Of a stretch of 64,000 nucleotides of DNA, positions 9,167 through 17,777 are shown one piece after another (position 1 is the first letter of the stretch; every line of letters begins with the position of its first letter). Source of the stretch: an uncultured Eubacteriales bacterium (GTDB lineage Bacteria; Bacillota; Clostridia; Lachnospirales; Bianqueaceae); NCBI GenBank assembly GCA_900315265.1, contig OMYN01000006.1:62001-126000 (forward strand), in the 5' to 3' direction. Both the position numbers and the translations under genes were made by a program. The notes beneath the pieces were generated by a model. That model did not search any database. It worked only from the letters and a program-made list of their open reading frames with translations, and was not told the DNA's origin.

Positions 9167-11245
9167 TTATTGTCCTGTCGTATCCCCGCCGGTATCCGTC
9201 TGATCACTGTAGCCGTCGCTGCCGCCGTCATACGTGGCGGTGCCGTCATCGGTCGTCGTATCATCTGAGCCGGTGGTGCTGTCCGTCGACTGATCCTGGC
9301 TGTCGGTGTTGGTCCAGTCGGTTCCGGTATCCTGCGACTGGCTGCCGGAAGTATTGCCCCCGCCTTCCGAGCCTATATAGTTGCGGATATCAATGGTGCT
9401 GGGAGAAGGTACGTCTGCGTTGATGGAAGGATCCGGATACATGCCAAGGGCAGGCAGGATCGATTCCCAGATCTGGCCGGATAAAAGCGCGATCTGATGG
9501 GAAGAACCGGTATTCGTCTCGTCCAAAATGACCAGCATGACATATTCGGGATCGTCTGCCGGTACAAAGGATTCGAAAGATACGATATATTTACCCTCCA
9601 CATACTGGCCGTCATCGCCCAGTTTCTCACCGGTACCGGTCTTGCCTCCGATGTGATAGCCGGGAACGCGGGCCAGGGCTCCTGTTCCTTCGCCCTCGAC
9701 AACGTTCAGGCAGTACTGGCGGATCTTCTTGCTGACTTCCTCGGAAACCGTATTGCGAAGCACTTCCTTGCTCCGGGTCGAAACGGCATTGCCGGAAGCA
9801 TCATCGATCTCGCTGACCACATAAGGTTTCAGGTATTCGCCGCCGTTGATGATCGAATTAAAAGCGCAGATCTGCTGGATAGGGGTCACACGGAAGCCCT
9901 GTCCGAAGGAAGTCGTCGCCTTTTCGAACGGTCCCATATAGTTGGTAAGGCCCAGGGCATCCGCCTCATCCTCCGACAGATAAATAAGACTGCGGTTGTC
10001 GCCTACCTCACCGGAAATATCGATACCGGTCAGCGTCCCCAGTCCGAAAGCTTCCTGATATTCCAGCCATTTGCTGGTAGGCAGAAGTTCGCTGATCTGG
10101 GCCATGCCGACGTTGCAGGAATTGCGGATAATGTCCGAGATGGTTTCCTGACCGTGGGCTTCGCCGTTGGCACAGTTGACTTCTGCATCATAGATCTGGT
10201 AATGTCCGCTGCAATAAAAAGGTGTATTCTCGTTAATGACCGCTTCATTCAAAGCGGCTGCTGCAAATACAGGCTTAAAGGTAGAACCGGGTTCATAGGT
10301 AGAACTGATGACCCAGCTGTTCCAGATCCTGGGGTAGTAATCCTGATCGCTGGTATCCGGATACCGCTGCTGATATTCCTTGGACAGGCCGGATACCTCA
10401 TTGACATTATTCAGGTTAAAGGTGGGCACTTCCGCTTCCGCTACCAAAGCGCCTGTTTTGGAATTCATCAGGATCACCGCACCTCGTAAGGCGTTGGTCT
10501 TCTGCACGGCATCCTGCAGGATCTGTTCGATATTGTACTGGACTTTGGAATCGATGGTCAGTGTCAGGTTATCGCCGTTCTGGGGGGCCAGATATTCCTC
10601 GACATAACTGTTGCCGCTGGCAGCCACGACCATCTTTCGGCCGGATGTGCCCTCCAGCTGATCGTTATAATATTGCTCGACACCGTAGGTACCGTTAAAG
10701 CCAATGACATGGGCAGCAAGGGAATCATTGACATACTGGCGGTTTTCGTCTTCTTCGAACCAGACGCCTACGACTTTTCCCTTATCGATCCCCTGCTGGA
10801 TGCTTTCCATCTGAGCAGCCGAAATACCTTTCCCTTCCGGCAGCTTCATATACCGATAGGATTCGTACTCGGAAGTCATGAATTTCCGGATGGGGCTGTC
10901 GTCCTGCAGCTTCAAGGTATTGACCAGCTGATCAAGGGTAGACAGCTGCTGGGATTCAGAAGCTTCGATCAGCACCTGGCAGTCCAGGATGACATTGTAG
11001 ACACGGGTACTTTGAGCCAGGACATTTCCGTTTCGGTCCAGGATGGATCCCCTTAAGGCAGGGATCTCAACATCGGTCGATGACAGCTGCTGAGCTTCCG
11101 CCCTCTGCTGATACTCCTCGCCGTGCACTCCCTTGATATAACCTACTCTCACCAGAAGAGCCAGCATCAGGATCCCCGCAATGATCGAAACAGCGACCGT
11201 GCGCCGGCTCCTTATCTTATATTCTCTGCTTTTATTGCTGCTCAT
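9167..11245 (-). CDS. ftsI: Class B penicillin-binding protein (FtsI/PBP2B/SpoVD family)
   Basis: Membrane-anchored transpeptidase that cross-links septal peptidoglycan, partner of FtsW. It has a short basic N-tail, one membrane anchor (about residues 15-33), a PBP dimerisation domain (RGSILDRNGNVLAQS) and the transpeptidase domain with all three motifs: STFK with catalytic Ser321, SCN in the RNSCNVGMAQ segment, and KTG starting at Lys535. No PASTA domains follow. From about residue 625 the protein ends in a disordered acidic Ser/Thr/Gly/Asp-rich tail of some 65 residues outside the cell, which is unusual. ATG at 11245 follows AGGGG. It sits between ftsL and murF. Whether it is the vegetative division or sporulation (SpoVD) paralogue cannot be decided here. 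Confidence 0.95.
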   Translation of the reverse strand: MSSNKSREYKIRSRRTVAVSIIAGILMLALLVRVGYIKGVHGEEYQQRAEAQQLSSTDVEIPALRGSILDRNGNVLAQSTRVYNVILDCQVLIEASESQQLSTLDQLVNTLKLQDDSPIRKFMTSEYESYRYMKLPEGKGISAAQMESIQQGIDKGKVVGVWFEEDENRQYVNDSLAAHVIGFNGTYGVEQYYNDQLEGTSGRKMVVAASGNSYVEEYLAPQNGDNLTLTIDSKVQYNIEQILQDAVQKTNALRGAVILMNSKTGALVAEAEVPTFNLNNVNEVSGLSKEYQQRYPDTSDQDYYPRIWNSWVISSTYEPGSTFKPVFAAAALNEAVINENTPFYCSGHYQIYDAEVNCANGEAHGQETISDIIRNSCNVGMAQISELLPTSKWLEYQEAFGLGTLTGIDISGEVGDNRSLIYLSEDEADALGLTNYMGPFEKATTSFGQGFRVTPIQQICAFNSIINGGEYLKPYVVSEIDDASGNAVSTRSKEVLRNTVSEEVSKKIRQYCLNVVEGEGTGALARVPGYHIGGKTGTGEKLGDDGQYVEGKYIVSFESFVPADDPEYVMLVILDETNTGSSHQIALLSGQIWESILPALGMYPDPSINADVPSPSTIDIRNYIGSEGGGNTSGSQSQDTGTDWTNTDSQDQSTDSTTGSDDTTTDDGTATYDGGSDGYSDQTDTGGDTTGQ

Positions 11246-11261
11246 TTTTCATCCCCTGAAA

Positions 11262-11301
11262 AGAAAGGGCTGACAAAGCCCTCAGCTTCGTCAGCCCCTT
11301 A
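11262..11301 (-). terminator. Terminator-like hairpin between ftsL and ftsI
   Basis: On the minus strand, AAGGGGCTGAC (11290-11300) pairs with GTCAGCCCTTT (11264-11274), followed by a short T-rich stretch. It lies in the 60-nt gap between the ftsL stop and the ftsI start, so it could attenuate transcription inside the cluster or act as an mRNA processing or stability element. Confidence 0.5.
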
Positions 11302-11305
11302 CTCA

Positions 11306-11935
11306 TTAACGAAACCAGTGAAATGTGACCTTACTGTCACTGATATCTGCAACCGGCAGGTTACTGGTCGTATAGCTCTGATTATCGACGGTAATAATGA
11401 TCGTATGATCGGAATCCGCTTCCACCATACCCAGTGTGCCTACCGCATAGGTATAAAGATCGGACATGTTCATCTGCTCACTGACCTGCTGCTGCTCCAC
11501 GTTGTTTTCTTTCTGTGCATCCTGCAGCTGTGCTTCCAGGTCATTGATCGACGCATTCAGGTTGAAGACCTGGATGTACATCATCATCAGGTATAAGAGC
11601 CCGCCCGCTATCGCAACAGCGAATACGAAAAAGCCGAATTTATTCTTGATCTGTCCCATGTCATGCGCCTCTGTAAATCGCTCGTAGCGGTTTTTTAGTG
11701 CAGGGCCGGGCTGCTGCTCCACACGGCGGCTCTCTTCTTTTACGTGTTTGACCTTTTTCGGTACAGACGGATCTTCGCTGGAAAAAGGCAGGTCCATATC
11801 GGGACGGCCAACTTCCCGTCTGACTGCCAAACTGCCTTCCGTACGAGGACTGTATCTTCTTTGAAAACCGTCATCCTCTTCAAAAAAATCGTCGGCGCTC
11901 AATTCCTGCGCCGGCGGTACTTTTCTTTGTGCCAT
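11306..11935 (-). CDS. ftsL: FtsL-like septum protein (TM + coiled coil)
   Basis: The 209-residue bitopic protein is placed exactly where ftsL sits, between rsmH and the PBP gene. It has a charged cytoplasmic region of about 97 residues, one membrane segment (about 98-118, FGFFVFAVAIAGGLLYLMMM), then a coiled-coil segment (about 120-145, INDLEAQLQDAQKENN) of the kind that pairs FtsL with DivIC/FtsB. It ends in a short beta-rich tail. Sequence conservation in FtsL is low, so the call rests mainly on topology and position. ATG at 11935 follows GGAGG. The cytoplasmic part is longer than in most FtsL proteins. Confidence 0.8.
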   Translation of the reverse strand: MAQRKVPPAQELSADDFFEEDDGFQRRYSPRTEGSLAVRREVGRPDMDLPFSSEDPSVPKKVKHVKEESRRVEQQPGPALKNRYERFTEAHDMGQIKNKFGFFVFAVAIAGGLLYLMMMYIQVFNLNASINDLEAQLQDAQKENNVEQQQVSEQMNMSDLYTYAVGTLGMVEADSDHTIIITVDNQSYTTSNLPVADISDSKVTFHWFR

Positions 11936-11981
11936 ATTTCAGCCTCCGGCCGTACAATATCCCTTCCGTCAGGATCCTGAC

Positions 11982-12944
11982 TTACATCGGAATGATCTTT
12001 TCACAGATCCTGAGCTTGGCGCTGCGCGCCCGGGGATTCCCTTCCAGTTCTTCTTCCGACGGCTCGATCGGTTTACGGGTTATGATTTTGATCTTGGGCT
12101 TCTTCCCGCATACGCAGACCGGGAATTCCGGCGGGCATGTACAGGGATTCTCAAGATTCTTAAAAGTCTGTTTAACGATCCGGTCCTCCAGAGAATGAAA
12201 GGTGATGATACACAGCCTTCCGCCTGGATTTAACACATCCACCATGTCCCGGATCGATTGTTCCAGTATACCCAGCTCATTGTTGACTTCGATCCGGATC
12301 GCCTGAAAGGTCCTTTTCGCCGGATGAGGCCCGTGCTGCCGAGCCTTGGCCGGTATCGCCGCCTTGATCACATCCGACAACTCAAAAGTCGTGCGGATCG
12401 GTTTTTCACTGCGGCGGTCAACAATAAACTGTGCAATGCGCGAAGCCCAGCGTTCTTCCCCGTAATCCCTGATGACTCTGGTAAGGTCTTCTTTGGAATA
12501 TTCATTTACGACCTTTTCAGCCGTAAGAGGATTGCGCTGATCCATGCGCATATCGAGTTCTGCGTCATGCATATACGAAAATCCGCGCTCCCCCACATCC
12601 AACTGATGGGATGAAACGCCGATATCAAGCAGTATACCATCTACTGCCTCAATATGCAACGCGTTTAAGATCTGTTTGATGTTTGAAAAATTATCCCGCA
12701 CCAGCTGCGTATTTTTATTTTTATATTCCTGCAGCTTGGCGCGGCCATTTTCAATCGCATCTTCGTCCTGGTCGATCCCGATGAAGCGGCCGTTCCCGTT
12801 TAAACGGCTGATGACCTCCACGGCATGGCCCCCGCCCCCGAAAGTACCGTCGACATAGGTACCGTACGGGTCAATGGCAAGCCCCTCGATTGCTTCACTT
12901 TTCAAAACAGGCACATGAACGAACTGTACCTTTTCTGTTTGCAT
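11982..12944 (-). CDS. rsmH: 16S rRNA (cytosine1402-N4)-methyltransferase RsmH
   Basis: SAM-dependent methyltransferase that modifies C1402 in the ribosomal P site. Family motifs are clear: [13 protein letters not shown] at the N-terminus, the SAM-binding [43 protein letters not shown], and the C-terminal [16 protein letters not shown]. The start is ATG at 12944 ([12 protein letters not shown]), 8 nt after GAGGG; a GTG three codons upstream abuts the same Shine-Dalgarno sequence and is less likely. It directly follows mraZ, the conserved order in most bacteria. Confidence 0.98.
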   Translation of the reverse strand: MQTEKVQFVHVPVLKSEAIEGLAIDPYGTYVDGTFGGGGHAVEVISRLNGNGRFIGIDQDEDAIENGRAKLQEYKNKNTQLVRDNFSNIKQILNALHIEAVDGILLDIGVSSHQLDVGERGFSYMHDAELDMRMDQRNPLTAEKVVNEYSKEDLTRVIRDYGEERWASRIAQFIVDRRSEKPIRTTFELSDVIKAAIPAKARQHGPHPAKRTFQAIRIEVNNELGILEQSIRDMVDVLNPGGRLCIITFHSLEDRIVKQTFKNLENPCTCPPEFPVCVCGKKPKIKIITRKPIEPSEEELEGNPRARSAKLRICEKIIPM

Positions 12945-12964
12945 TGCTCTCACCCTCAGCTTAA

Positions 12965-13414
12965 TCAGATCCCGCTAGCTCTTAACTCTTCAGCCAGCCT
13001 GCCTGATTTGAAAAGTTCGTCATCTTCGTTATAGGCTTCCCACTTGGTTTTATCCCAGATCTCAATATGGTCGTCCTGGCCTGCCAGCACTATATCTTTA
13101 TCGAGGCCGGCATATTCGCGCAGTTCCGGCACGATCATGACACGTCCCTGTCTATCTGTCTGGGTGTCCTGAACGTGTGTAAAGAACTTTCGGCGGAGTT
13201 TTCTTGCTTCCGGATCGCTGGTGGTCAGCTTTGAAAGCTTTTCACTCAGGCGGCGGAAAGCATCTTCGGGGTAGACGCACAGGCAGGATTCATCTTTCTG
13301 TCCCCACAGATCAATGGTGATGTAAAAAGTCTGGTTCAGCTGATCGCGGTATTTTGCCGGCATAATGATGCGGCCTTTTCCATCGACGCTGTGATAATAC
13401 TCACCAAAGAACAT
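12965..13414 (-). CDS. mraZ: Transcriptional regulator MraZ
   Basis: First gene of the dcw cluster; MraZ proteins form rings and repress their own operon by binding spaced repeats upstream. The 149-residue product shows the two AbrB-like repeats: [22 protein letters not shown] near the N-terminus and [21 protein letters not shown] in the middle. The frame stays open upstream, but ATG at 13414 is preceded 8 nt away by AGGAGG and matches the family's length of about 143. The promoter and a repeat array fitting MraZ operators lie immediately upstream, consistent with autoregulation. Confidence 0.97.
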   Translation of the reverse strand: MFFGEYYHSVDGKGRIIMPAKYRDQLNQTFYITIDLWGQKDESCLCVYPEDAFRRLSEKLSKLTTSDPEARKLRRKFFTHVQDTQTDRQGRVMIVPELREYAGLDKDIVLAGQDDHIEIWDKTKWEAYNEDDELFKSGRLAEELRASGI

Positions 13415-13444
13415 GACGTCTGCCTCCTTTCCCGTTTGTGTACT

Positions 13445-13520
13445 CCACTTCGCTCCATTTCGTACCACTTGCCGCCATTTTAGCACATGCATCTTCCCTT
13501 TGCAATGCATTTGCTCCACT
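13445..13520 (-). promoter_or_regulatory. MraZ-box array (five 10-bp-phased AARTGG repeats)
   Basis: On the minus strand the hexamer AA(A/G)TGG starts at 13480, 13470, 13460 and 13450, exactly 10 bp apart, alternating AAATGG/AAGTGG. A fifth AAGTGG lies four helical turns upstream (13515-13520). Known MraZ operators are three or more short GTG/TGG-containing repeats with 10-bp spacing. The array overlaps the -10 element and the start of the transcript, a position suited to repression. Confidence 0.82.
13477..13505 (-). promoter_or_regulatory. Promoter of the dcw cluster (PmraZ)
   Basis: TTGCAA (13500-13505, minus strand), 17-nt spacer, extended -10 TGC-TAAAAT (13477-13482). The start of transcription would be near 13470, inside the MraZ-box array, giving a leader of about 55 nt before mraZ. 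Confidence 0.75.
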
Positions 13521-13536
13521 TTTACGGCAAAAAGGT

Positions 13537-13576
13537 AAAAAAAAGAAGACGCCGTCCGGGTCGGGGACAGCGTCTT
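13537..13576 (-). terminator. Terminator of pepC
   Basis: On the minus strand GACGCTGTCC pairs with GGACGGCGTC with one mismatch across a 7-nt loop, followed by a T-rich run. It separates the aminopeptidase gene from the dcw promoter. Confidence 0.88.
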
Positions 13577-13652
13577 TCTTCTGCGATTACCATATTAATT
13601 GTAAATGTCTTTGGCACTCTCAAATAACCCTCTTTGATACTTTCAAAGAAGA

Positions 13653-14960
13653 TCAAATGGAAGTCCAGGGATCCAGAACTTCCGACTCTGTTTCTTTCAG
13701 AGCTTTCTCTTCATCCGTCAGATAGGCGGTGTCTATGATGGCTTCATAGACGTATTCTCTGAACCAATGCTCACTGCAGACAAAGTAGCCCTTGCGTCCG
13801 GCTTCTTCGCCCCAGCTGTTTTCGATCTTCCAGCGGGTGGGTCTTCCCTCTTCATCCAGGTCCACGCCGACCAGGATCATGGCATGGTTAGCATAACTAT
13901 CCAGATAGTCCAGACGGTCTTCCTTGCTGAGGGACAGGTCGATATTGCCTAAAACGCCGTCATAATCAAAGCTTTCCGGATCCCAGACACCTTCGCTGCG
14001 GTTTTCGAAGGCTTCGCAGTCGCAGCCGAACCAGACAGGGACGCCGCCTTTCAACTGGGCCAGGCAAAGCTTTTCCACCTCGTCAAAAGGTACATTGATA
14101 AAGTCAACATTTCCTTCCGCCATCGATCCCTTATAATGGAAAACATAGTGATGGCCAAATTCTTTGCCCTGAGCATGCTCACTGACGACAGATACCAGGT
14201 TATCCAAAGCGCTTCCCGCATATTCGGTATATAAAGTCTGAGGCGTCAGACCGCGCAGGACATGATACTGCTGGTCTTTGTCCCTGTAGGTAAGATCAAA
14301 AGTCTTGGGAGGCTGGCCGAAAACGATACACTGCAGCTTGTAGATCTGGCTCATCATCTCCTCTTTACGGGGCTGGGGATCTTTGCCTTCTTTGACCAGA
14401 CGGCGAAGTTCCGCTATATCTTTGTGCAGCAGGGTGTCGATCTTAAGGCGATAAGAGGCGGTATGACCGGAGGCATAAGTCTCAGGCATTGCCTGTGCCG
14501 GGCAGATACCATACTTGCGGATCAGATCCCTGGCCATGTCAAAATGCCCTCCGTCCCCCAGTCCTCCCAGTAAAAATTCCATGATGTGACTGTCAAGAGG
14601 CTCTTTAGCATATTCGATCGCCATCTCCAGCATATTATTGGCTTTTTCCAATTTGTCATAAAAAGCCATATAGTTACCAGACAGTGTAAACTCATCCACG
14701 TTAAATCTGTCGGCTAATACTTCGCGCAGGATATTGAGCGCCGCATAAGCCCAGCAGCGCCCGCTCTTCTCCTGAGCCGTGATCCCTCTGGTCCTGACCT
14801 CGATTCGGAAGGGACCGCTCAATTTAGCAGCCTCCATAGGGAGATAAGCCAGATCGGTGATATCGGTTTTGGAAGCGGCCGCCGTCATGGTGCGGGCATG
14901 GGAGTCGCTGTCGTACTCCGAACGGAATCTGTCCAACAGTTCATTGCTGATTGCTTTCAT
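13653..14960 (-). CDS. pepC: Aminopeptidase C / bleomycin hydrolase family (C1B cysteine peptidase)
   Basis: Cytoplasmic papain-fold aminopeptidase that trims N-terminal residues from peptides. The 435-residue protein carries the catalytic triad in family context: Cys69 in SGRCWAYA, His359 in YANHAMILVGV and Asn381 in IENSWGEE. Length matches the family (about 440-450). ATG at 14960 follows AAAGG, and a promoter (TTGTCC-17-TATAAT) lies 30-60 nt upstream. It is transcribed alone, divergent from the MATE transporter gene, and has its own terminator. Confidence 0.97.
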   Translation of the reverse strand: MKAISNELLDRFRSEYDSDSHARTMTAAASKTDITDLAYLPMEAAKLSGPFRIEVRTRGITAQEKSGRCWAYAALNILREVLADRFNVDEFTLSGNYMAFYDKLEKANNMLEMAIEYAKEPLDSHIMEFLLGGLGDGGHFDMARDLIRKYGICPAQAMPETYASGHTASYRLKIDTLLHKDIAELRRLVKEGKDPQPRKEEMMSQIYKLQCIVFGQPPKTFDLTYRDKDQQYHVLRGLTPQTLYTEYAGSALDNLVSVVSEHAQGKEFGHHYVFHYKGSMAEGNVDFINVPFDEVEKLCLAQLKGGVPVWFGCDCEAFENRSEGVWDPESFDYDGVLGNIDLSLSKEDRLDYLDSYANHAMILVGVDLDEEGRPTRWKIENSWGEEAGRKGYFVCSEHWFREYVYEAIIDTAYLTDEEKALKETESEVLDPWTSI

Positions 14961-14991
14961 ATTGTTACCTTTCCCGAAAAAACATAAGGAT

Positions 14992-15020
14992 ATTATATCT
15001 TATTGCCCTGCCTGGGACAA
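14992..15020 (-). promoter_or_regulatory. Promoter of pepC
   Basis: TTGTCC (15015-15020, minus strand), 17-nt spacer, consensus TATAAT (14992-14997). Confidence 0.7.
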
Positions 15021-15054
15021 GCCTGAGGCAATAGCGTGCCCGTCTCGCCTGCAA

Positions 15055-15083
15055 TTGACTCTTTTTCATGCACGTGTTAAAAT
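15055..15083 (+). promoter_or_regulatory. Promoter of the MATE gene at 15.1 kb
   Basis: TTGACT (15055-15060), 17-nt spacer, TAAAAT (15078-15083), about 60 nt before the start codon. Confidence 0.68.
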
Positions 15084-15141
15084 TAATTTCAATGCGCGAT
15101 TTTTATACATTAATATGTAACTCTTTCCGCAAGAGGGGCTT

Positions 15142-16590
15142 ATGACAACTGCAAGCAAAACAAAAGAACCTTTCGAATGGGGCCCGTTTTTAAAAGGGCT
15201 GGCTGCTCTGGCCATCCCCATTGCCTTTCAGAACCTTCTGACAACGACCGGCAGCATGGTGGATACCATCATGCTGGGCCGCCTTGGTGAACGCGAAGTC
15301 GGAGCGGTCGGCCTGTGCTCCAACTTTGCCAGCCTGATGTTTTCCTGCTACTGGGGCTTCGCGGGCGGCGGCGTCATGTTCATCTCCCAGTACTGGGGCG
15401 CCAAGGACGACAAAGGCATCAACCGCAGCTACGGCATCACCTTATCCTTTATGATGACCGTTTCCTTTATATACTTTATCCTGGCGACATTTTTCCCCTG
15501 GATCCCCATGAGACTGTATACCGATAATCCCGAGATCCAGGCCATCGGCATCCGCTACCTTCACTACGCCGGCGCTTCCTACATTTTTTCCGTGCTGTCG
15601 ACCGTCATGAGCCTTCTGCTGCGCAGTATGGAAAAAGTCAAAGTCCCTCTGATCGCTTCCATCGCCTCCCTGATTGCCAACATCTTTCTTAATTATGTCC
15701 TTATTTTCGGCAAACTCGGTTTTCCTGCCATGGGCATAGAAGGGGCCGCCCTGGCTACGTCGATCGCTGCTTTTGTCAACTGTGCCGTGATCGCGGCGGC
15801 CTGCCTGATCAAAAAACAGCGTTATATCTTTGAATTCAGCCAGCATTTCAAGTGGAGCGGAGCCTTTATCCGCCTTTATCTGCGCCGCTGCGCCCCTATC
15901 ATTGCCAACGAACTGGGCATCGGTATCGGACTTTTACTGATCAACATCGTGCTTGGCCGCCAGATCGAACCGGTTATTGCCGCCGTTGCTGTATTCAATG
16001 TCCTTCAGGGCGTCATCATCGCCTTCTTCGGAGGTTTTTCCAGCGCTGCCTCAGTCCTGGTCGGGTCCAAAGTCGGAGCCGGCGAACCGGAAGTAGCATA
16101 CCAGCGGGGCATACGCCTGGTTTATCTTTCCAGCGCTGTCGTCGCCATCGCCTGTGCGGTCATTTTTGCCCTCCACCGTCCCATTCTGACCGCAATGGGC
16201 CTTTCCGGCCAGTCCTACTGGTACGCTAAATATATGTTTCTGATCTACAGCTGCGTGGCCGTCGTCCGGCTGGGCAACTGGACCCATAACGATATGTACC
16301 GGTCTGCGGGAGATTCCGCCTACGGATCCATCCTGGAGCTCAGCTTCATGTTCGGCATGGTCGTCCCCGCCGTTTACCTGTCCAACTACCTGTTCAAAGC
16401 GCCTTTTCTGGTCGTCTTCTACTGCATGTTCTGCGACGAACCCATCCGCTACATCCTCATGCAGGTCCATCTCTACTCCGGAAAATGGATCAAGCCGGTT
16501 TCCGAAGAAGGAAAGAAAGCCCTGCCGGCCTTTCAGAAAGCCCACGGGATCAAGGTAAAAGAAGGGAAAAAAGCCGTGAAGTCGAATTAA
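15142..16590 (+). CDS. MATE family efflux transporter
   Basis: Twelve-helix multidrug/toxin extrusion transporter driven by Na+ or H+. The 482-residue sequence has the MatE repeat organisation: the first half begins LAIPIAFQNLLTTTGSMVDTIMLGRLG and continues with the family's QYWGAKD loop. The second half restarts near residue 250 (RCAPIIANELGIGIG). The C-terminus ends in a Lys-rich cytoplasmic tail. ATG at 15142 follows AGAGGGG. It is monocistronic between its promoter and a strong terminator. Substrate cannot be inferred. Confidence 0.93.
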   Translation: MTTASKTKEPFEWGPFLKGLAALAIPIAFQNLLTTTGSMVDTIMLGRLGEREVGAVGLCSNFASLMFSCYWGFAGGGVMFISQYWGAKDDKGINRSYGITLSFMMTVSFIYFILATFFPWIPMRLYTDNPEIQAIGIRYLHYAGASYIFSVLSTVMSLLLRSMEKVKVPLIASIASLIANIFLNYVLIFGKLGFPAMGIEGAALATSIAAFVNCAVIAAACLIKKQRYIFEFSQHFKWSGAFIRLYLRRCAPIIANELGIGIGLLLINIVLGRQIEPVIAAVAVFNVLQGVIIAFFGGFSSAASVLVGSKVGAGEPEVAYQRGIRLVYLSSAVVAIACAVIFALHRPILTAMGLSGQSYWYAKYMFLIYSCVAVVRLGNWTHNDMYRSAGDSAYGSILELSFMFGMVVPAVYLSNYLFKAPFLVVFYCMFCDEPIRYILMQVHLYSGKWIKPVSEEGKKALPAFQKAHGIKVKEGKKAVKSN

Positions 16591-16615
16591 ACTGTCTAAG
16601 AAACTGCCCATATAA

Positions 16616-16673
16616 AAGGGACACCCGAAGCCAAAGCTGTGATCACGCAGGGCTTTAGGCGTCCCTCTTTTTT
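16616..16673 (+). terminator. Terminator between convergent MATE and mnmA genes
   Basis: Long hairpin (AAAGGGAC...GTCCCT arms, 16616-16666) followed by a T run on the plus strand. The minus strand also has a short T-rich stretch, so it may serve mnmA too. Confidence 0.85.
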
Positions 16674-16682
16674 GCAATGTTT

Positions 16683-17768
16683 CTATATAGATTTGATCTT
16701 GCCGCCGCCCACAACGGTATCGCCGTCATAAATAACGGCAGACTGGCCGCGGGTCAGAGCTCTTTGAGGCTGATCGAAGGTAACTTTCAGCTGATCGTCA
16801 TCCGTTTGTTCGACCAGGCCCGGCTGTGCTATAGCGCTGTAGCGGGCTTTGATCATGGCATGGATAGGCCTTTCCAGCCGGTCGGCCGAGATCAGGTTCA
16901 AATGATCGACGGTCATGACCGACGAATACAGGTCGCTGTCCCTGCCTAAAACGACCTCATTGCGGGCAAGGTCGATCCGCTTAACATACATAGGTTCCGG
17001 AAGAGCCAGGCCCAGTCCTTTCCGCTGGCCCCGGGTATAGCGGATCACTCCTTTATGGGTCCCCAGGACTTTACCGTCCTCCGTTACAAAATTGCCCTCC
17101 GGCCATTTCCTGCCGGTATACCGTTCGATAAAATCCGCATATGACCCGTTCTGCACGAAACAGATATCCTGGCTGTCCCTTTTGTGAGACGTGATCAAAC
17201 CTCCCTTTTCTGCGATCCGGCGTACCTGAGGTTTGGTCAGCTGTCCCAGCGGGAACAAGGCCCTCCTGAGCTGACCCTGCGTCAGCTCATAAAGCATATA
17301 GGTCTGGTCTTTGGACGTGTCCAGCGCCTTTTTCAAAAGATAGCGCCCCGTATCCGGATCCTGCTGGACCCGGGCATAGTGGCCGGTAGCGACATGATCA
17401 AAGCCAAGCTCGATGCCGCGTTTCAAGAGCCGGTCGAATTTCAGATAACGGTTGCACTCCACACAGGGGTTAGGCGTCCGCCCCTGCTCATATTCTTCCA
17501 CAAAATCCGCGATCACATGCTGTTCGAAATCGTCCGAAAAATTGAAGACATAATAAGGAATATCCAGCGTCCCCGCCACTTCCCTGGCGTCTTCGATATC
17601 GCTCAAAGAGCAGCAGGTCTTCTCTCTGACAACTCCGATATCTTCATTATAGTACAGCTTCATGGTAACGCCCATGACGCTGTAGCCCTCTTCCTTCAGC
17701 AAAAGAGCGGCTACGCTGGAATCAACGCCGCCGCTCATGCCTACGATCACACTGTGTCTCAGTTCCAC
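16683..17768 (-). CDS. mnmA: tRNA-specific 2-thiouridylase MnmA
   Basis: Makes the 2-thio modification of U34 in tRNA-Lys/Glu/Gln. The 361-residue protein has the PP-loop GMSGGVDSS (residues 10-18), the two catalytic cysteines Cys102 (TPNPCVECN) and Cys203 (SQDICFV), and the YTRGQRKGLG segment of the central domain. Start is GTG at 17768 after GAGGT. It lies 9 nt downstream of the N-acyl-D-amino-acid deacylase gene and is probably cotranscribed with it. Confidence 0.97.
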   Translation of the reverse strand: MELRHSVIVGMSGGVDSSVAALLLKEEGYSVMGVTMKLYYNEDIGVVREKTCCSLSDIEDAREVAGTLDIPYYVFNFSDDFEQHVIADFVEEYEQGRTPNPCVECNRYLKFDRLLKRGIELGFDHVATGHYARVQQDPDTGRYLLKKALDTSKDQTYMLYELTQGQLRRALFPLGQLTKPQVRRIAEKGGLITSHKRDSQDICFVQNGSYADFIERYTGRKWPEGNFVTEDGKVLGTHKGVIRYTRGQRKGLGLALPEPMYVKRIDLARNEVVLGRDSDLYSSVMTVDHLNLISADRLERPIHAMIKARYSAIAQPGLVEQTDDDQLKVTFDQPQRALTRGQSAVIYDGDTVVGGGKIKSI

Positions 17769-17777
17769 AGAAAAACC

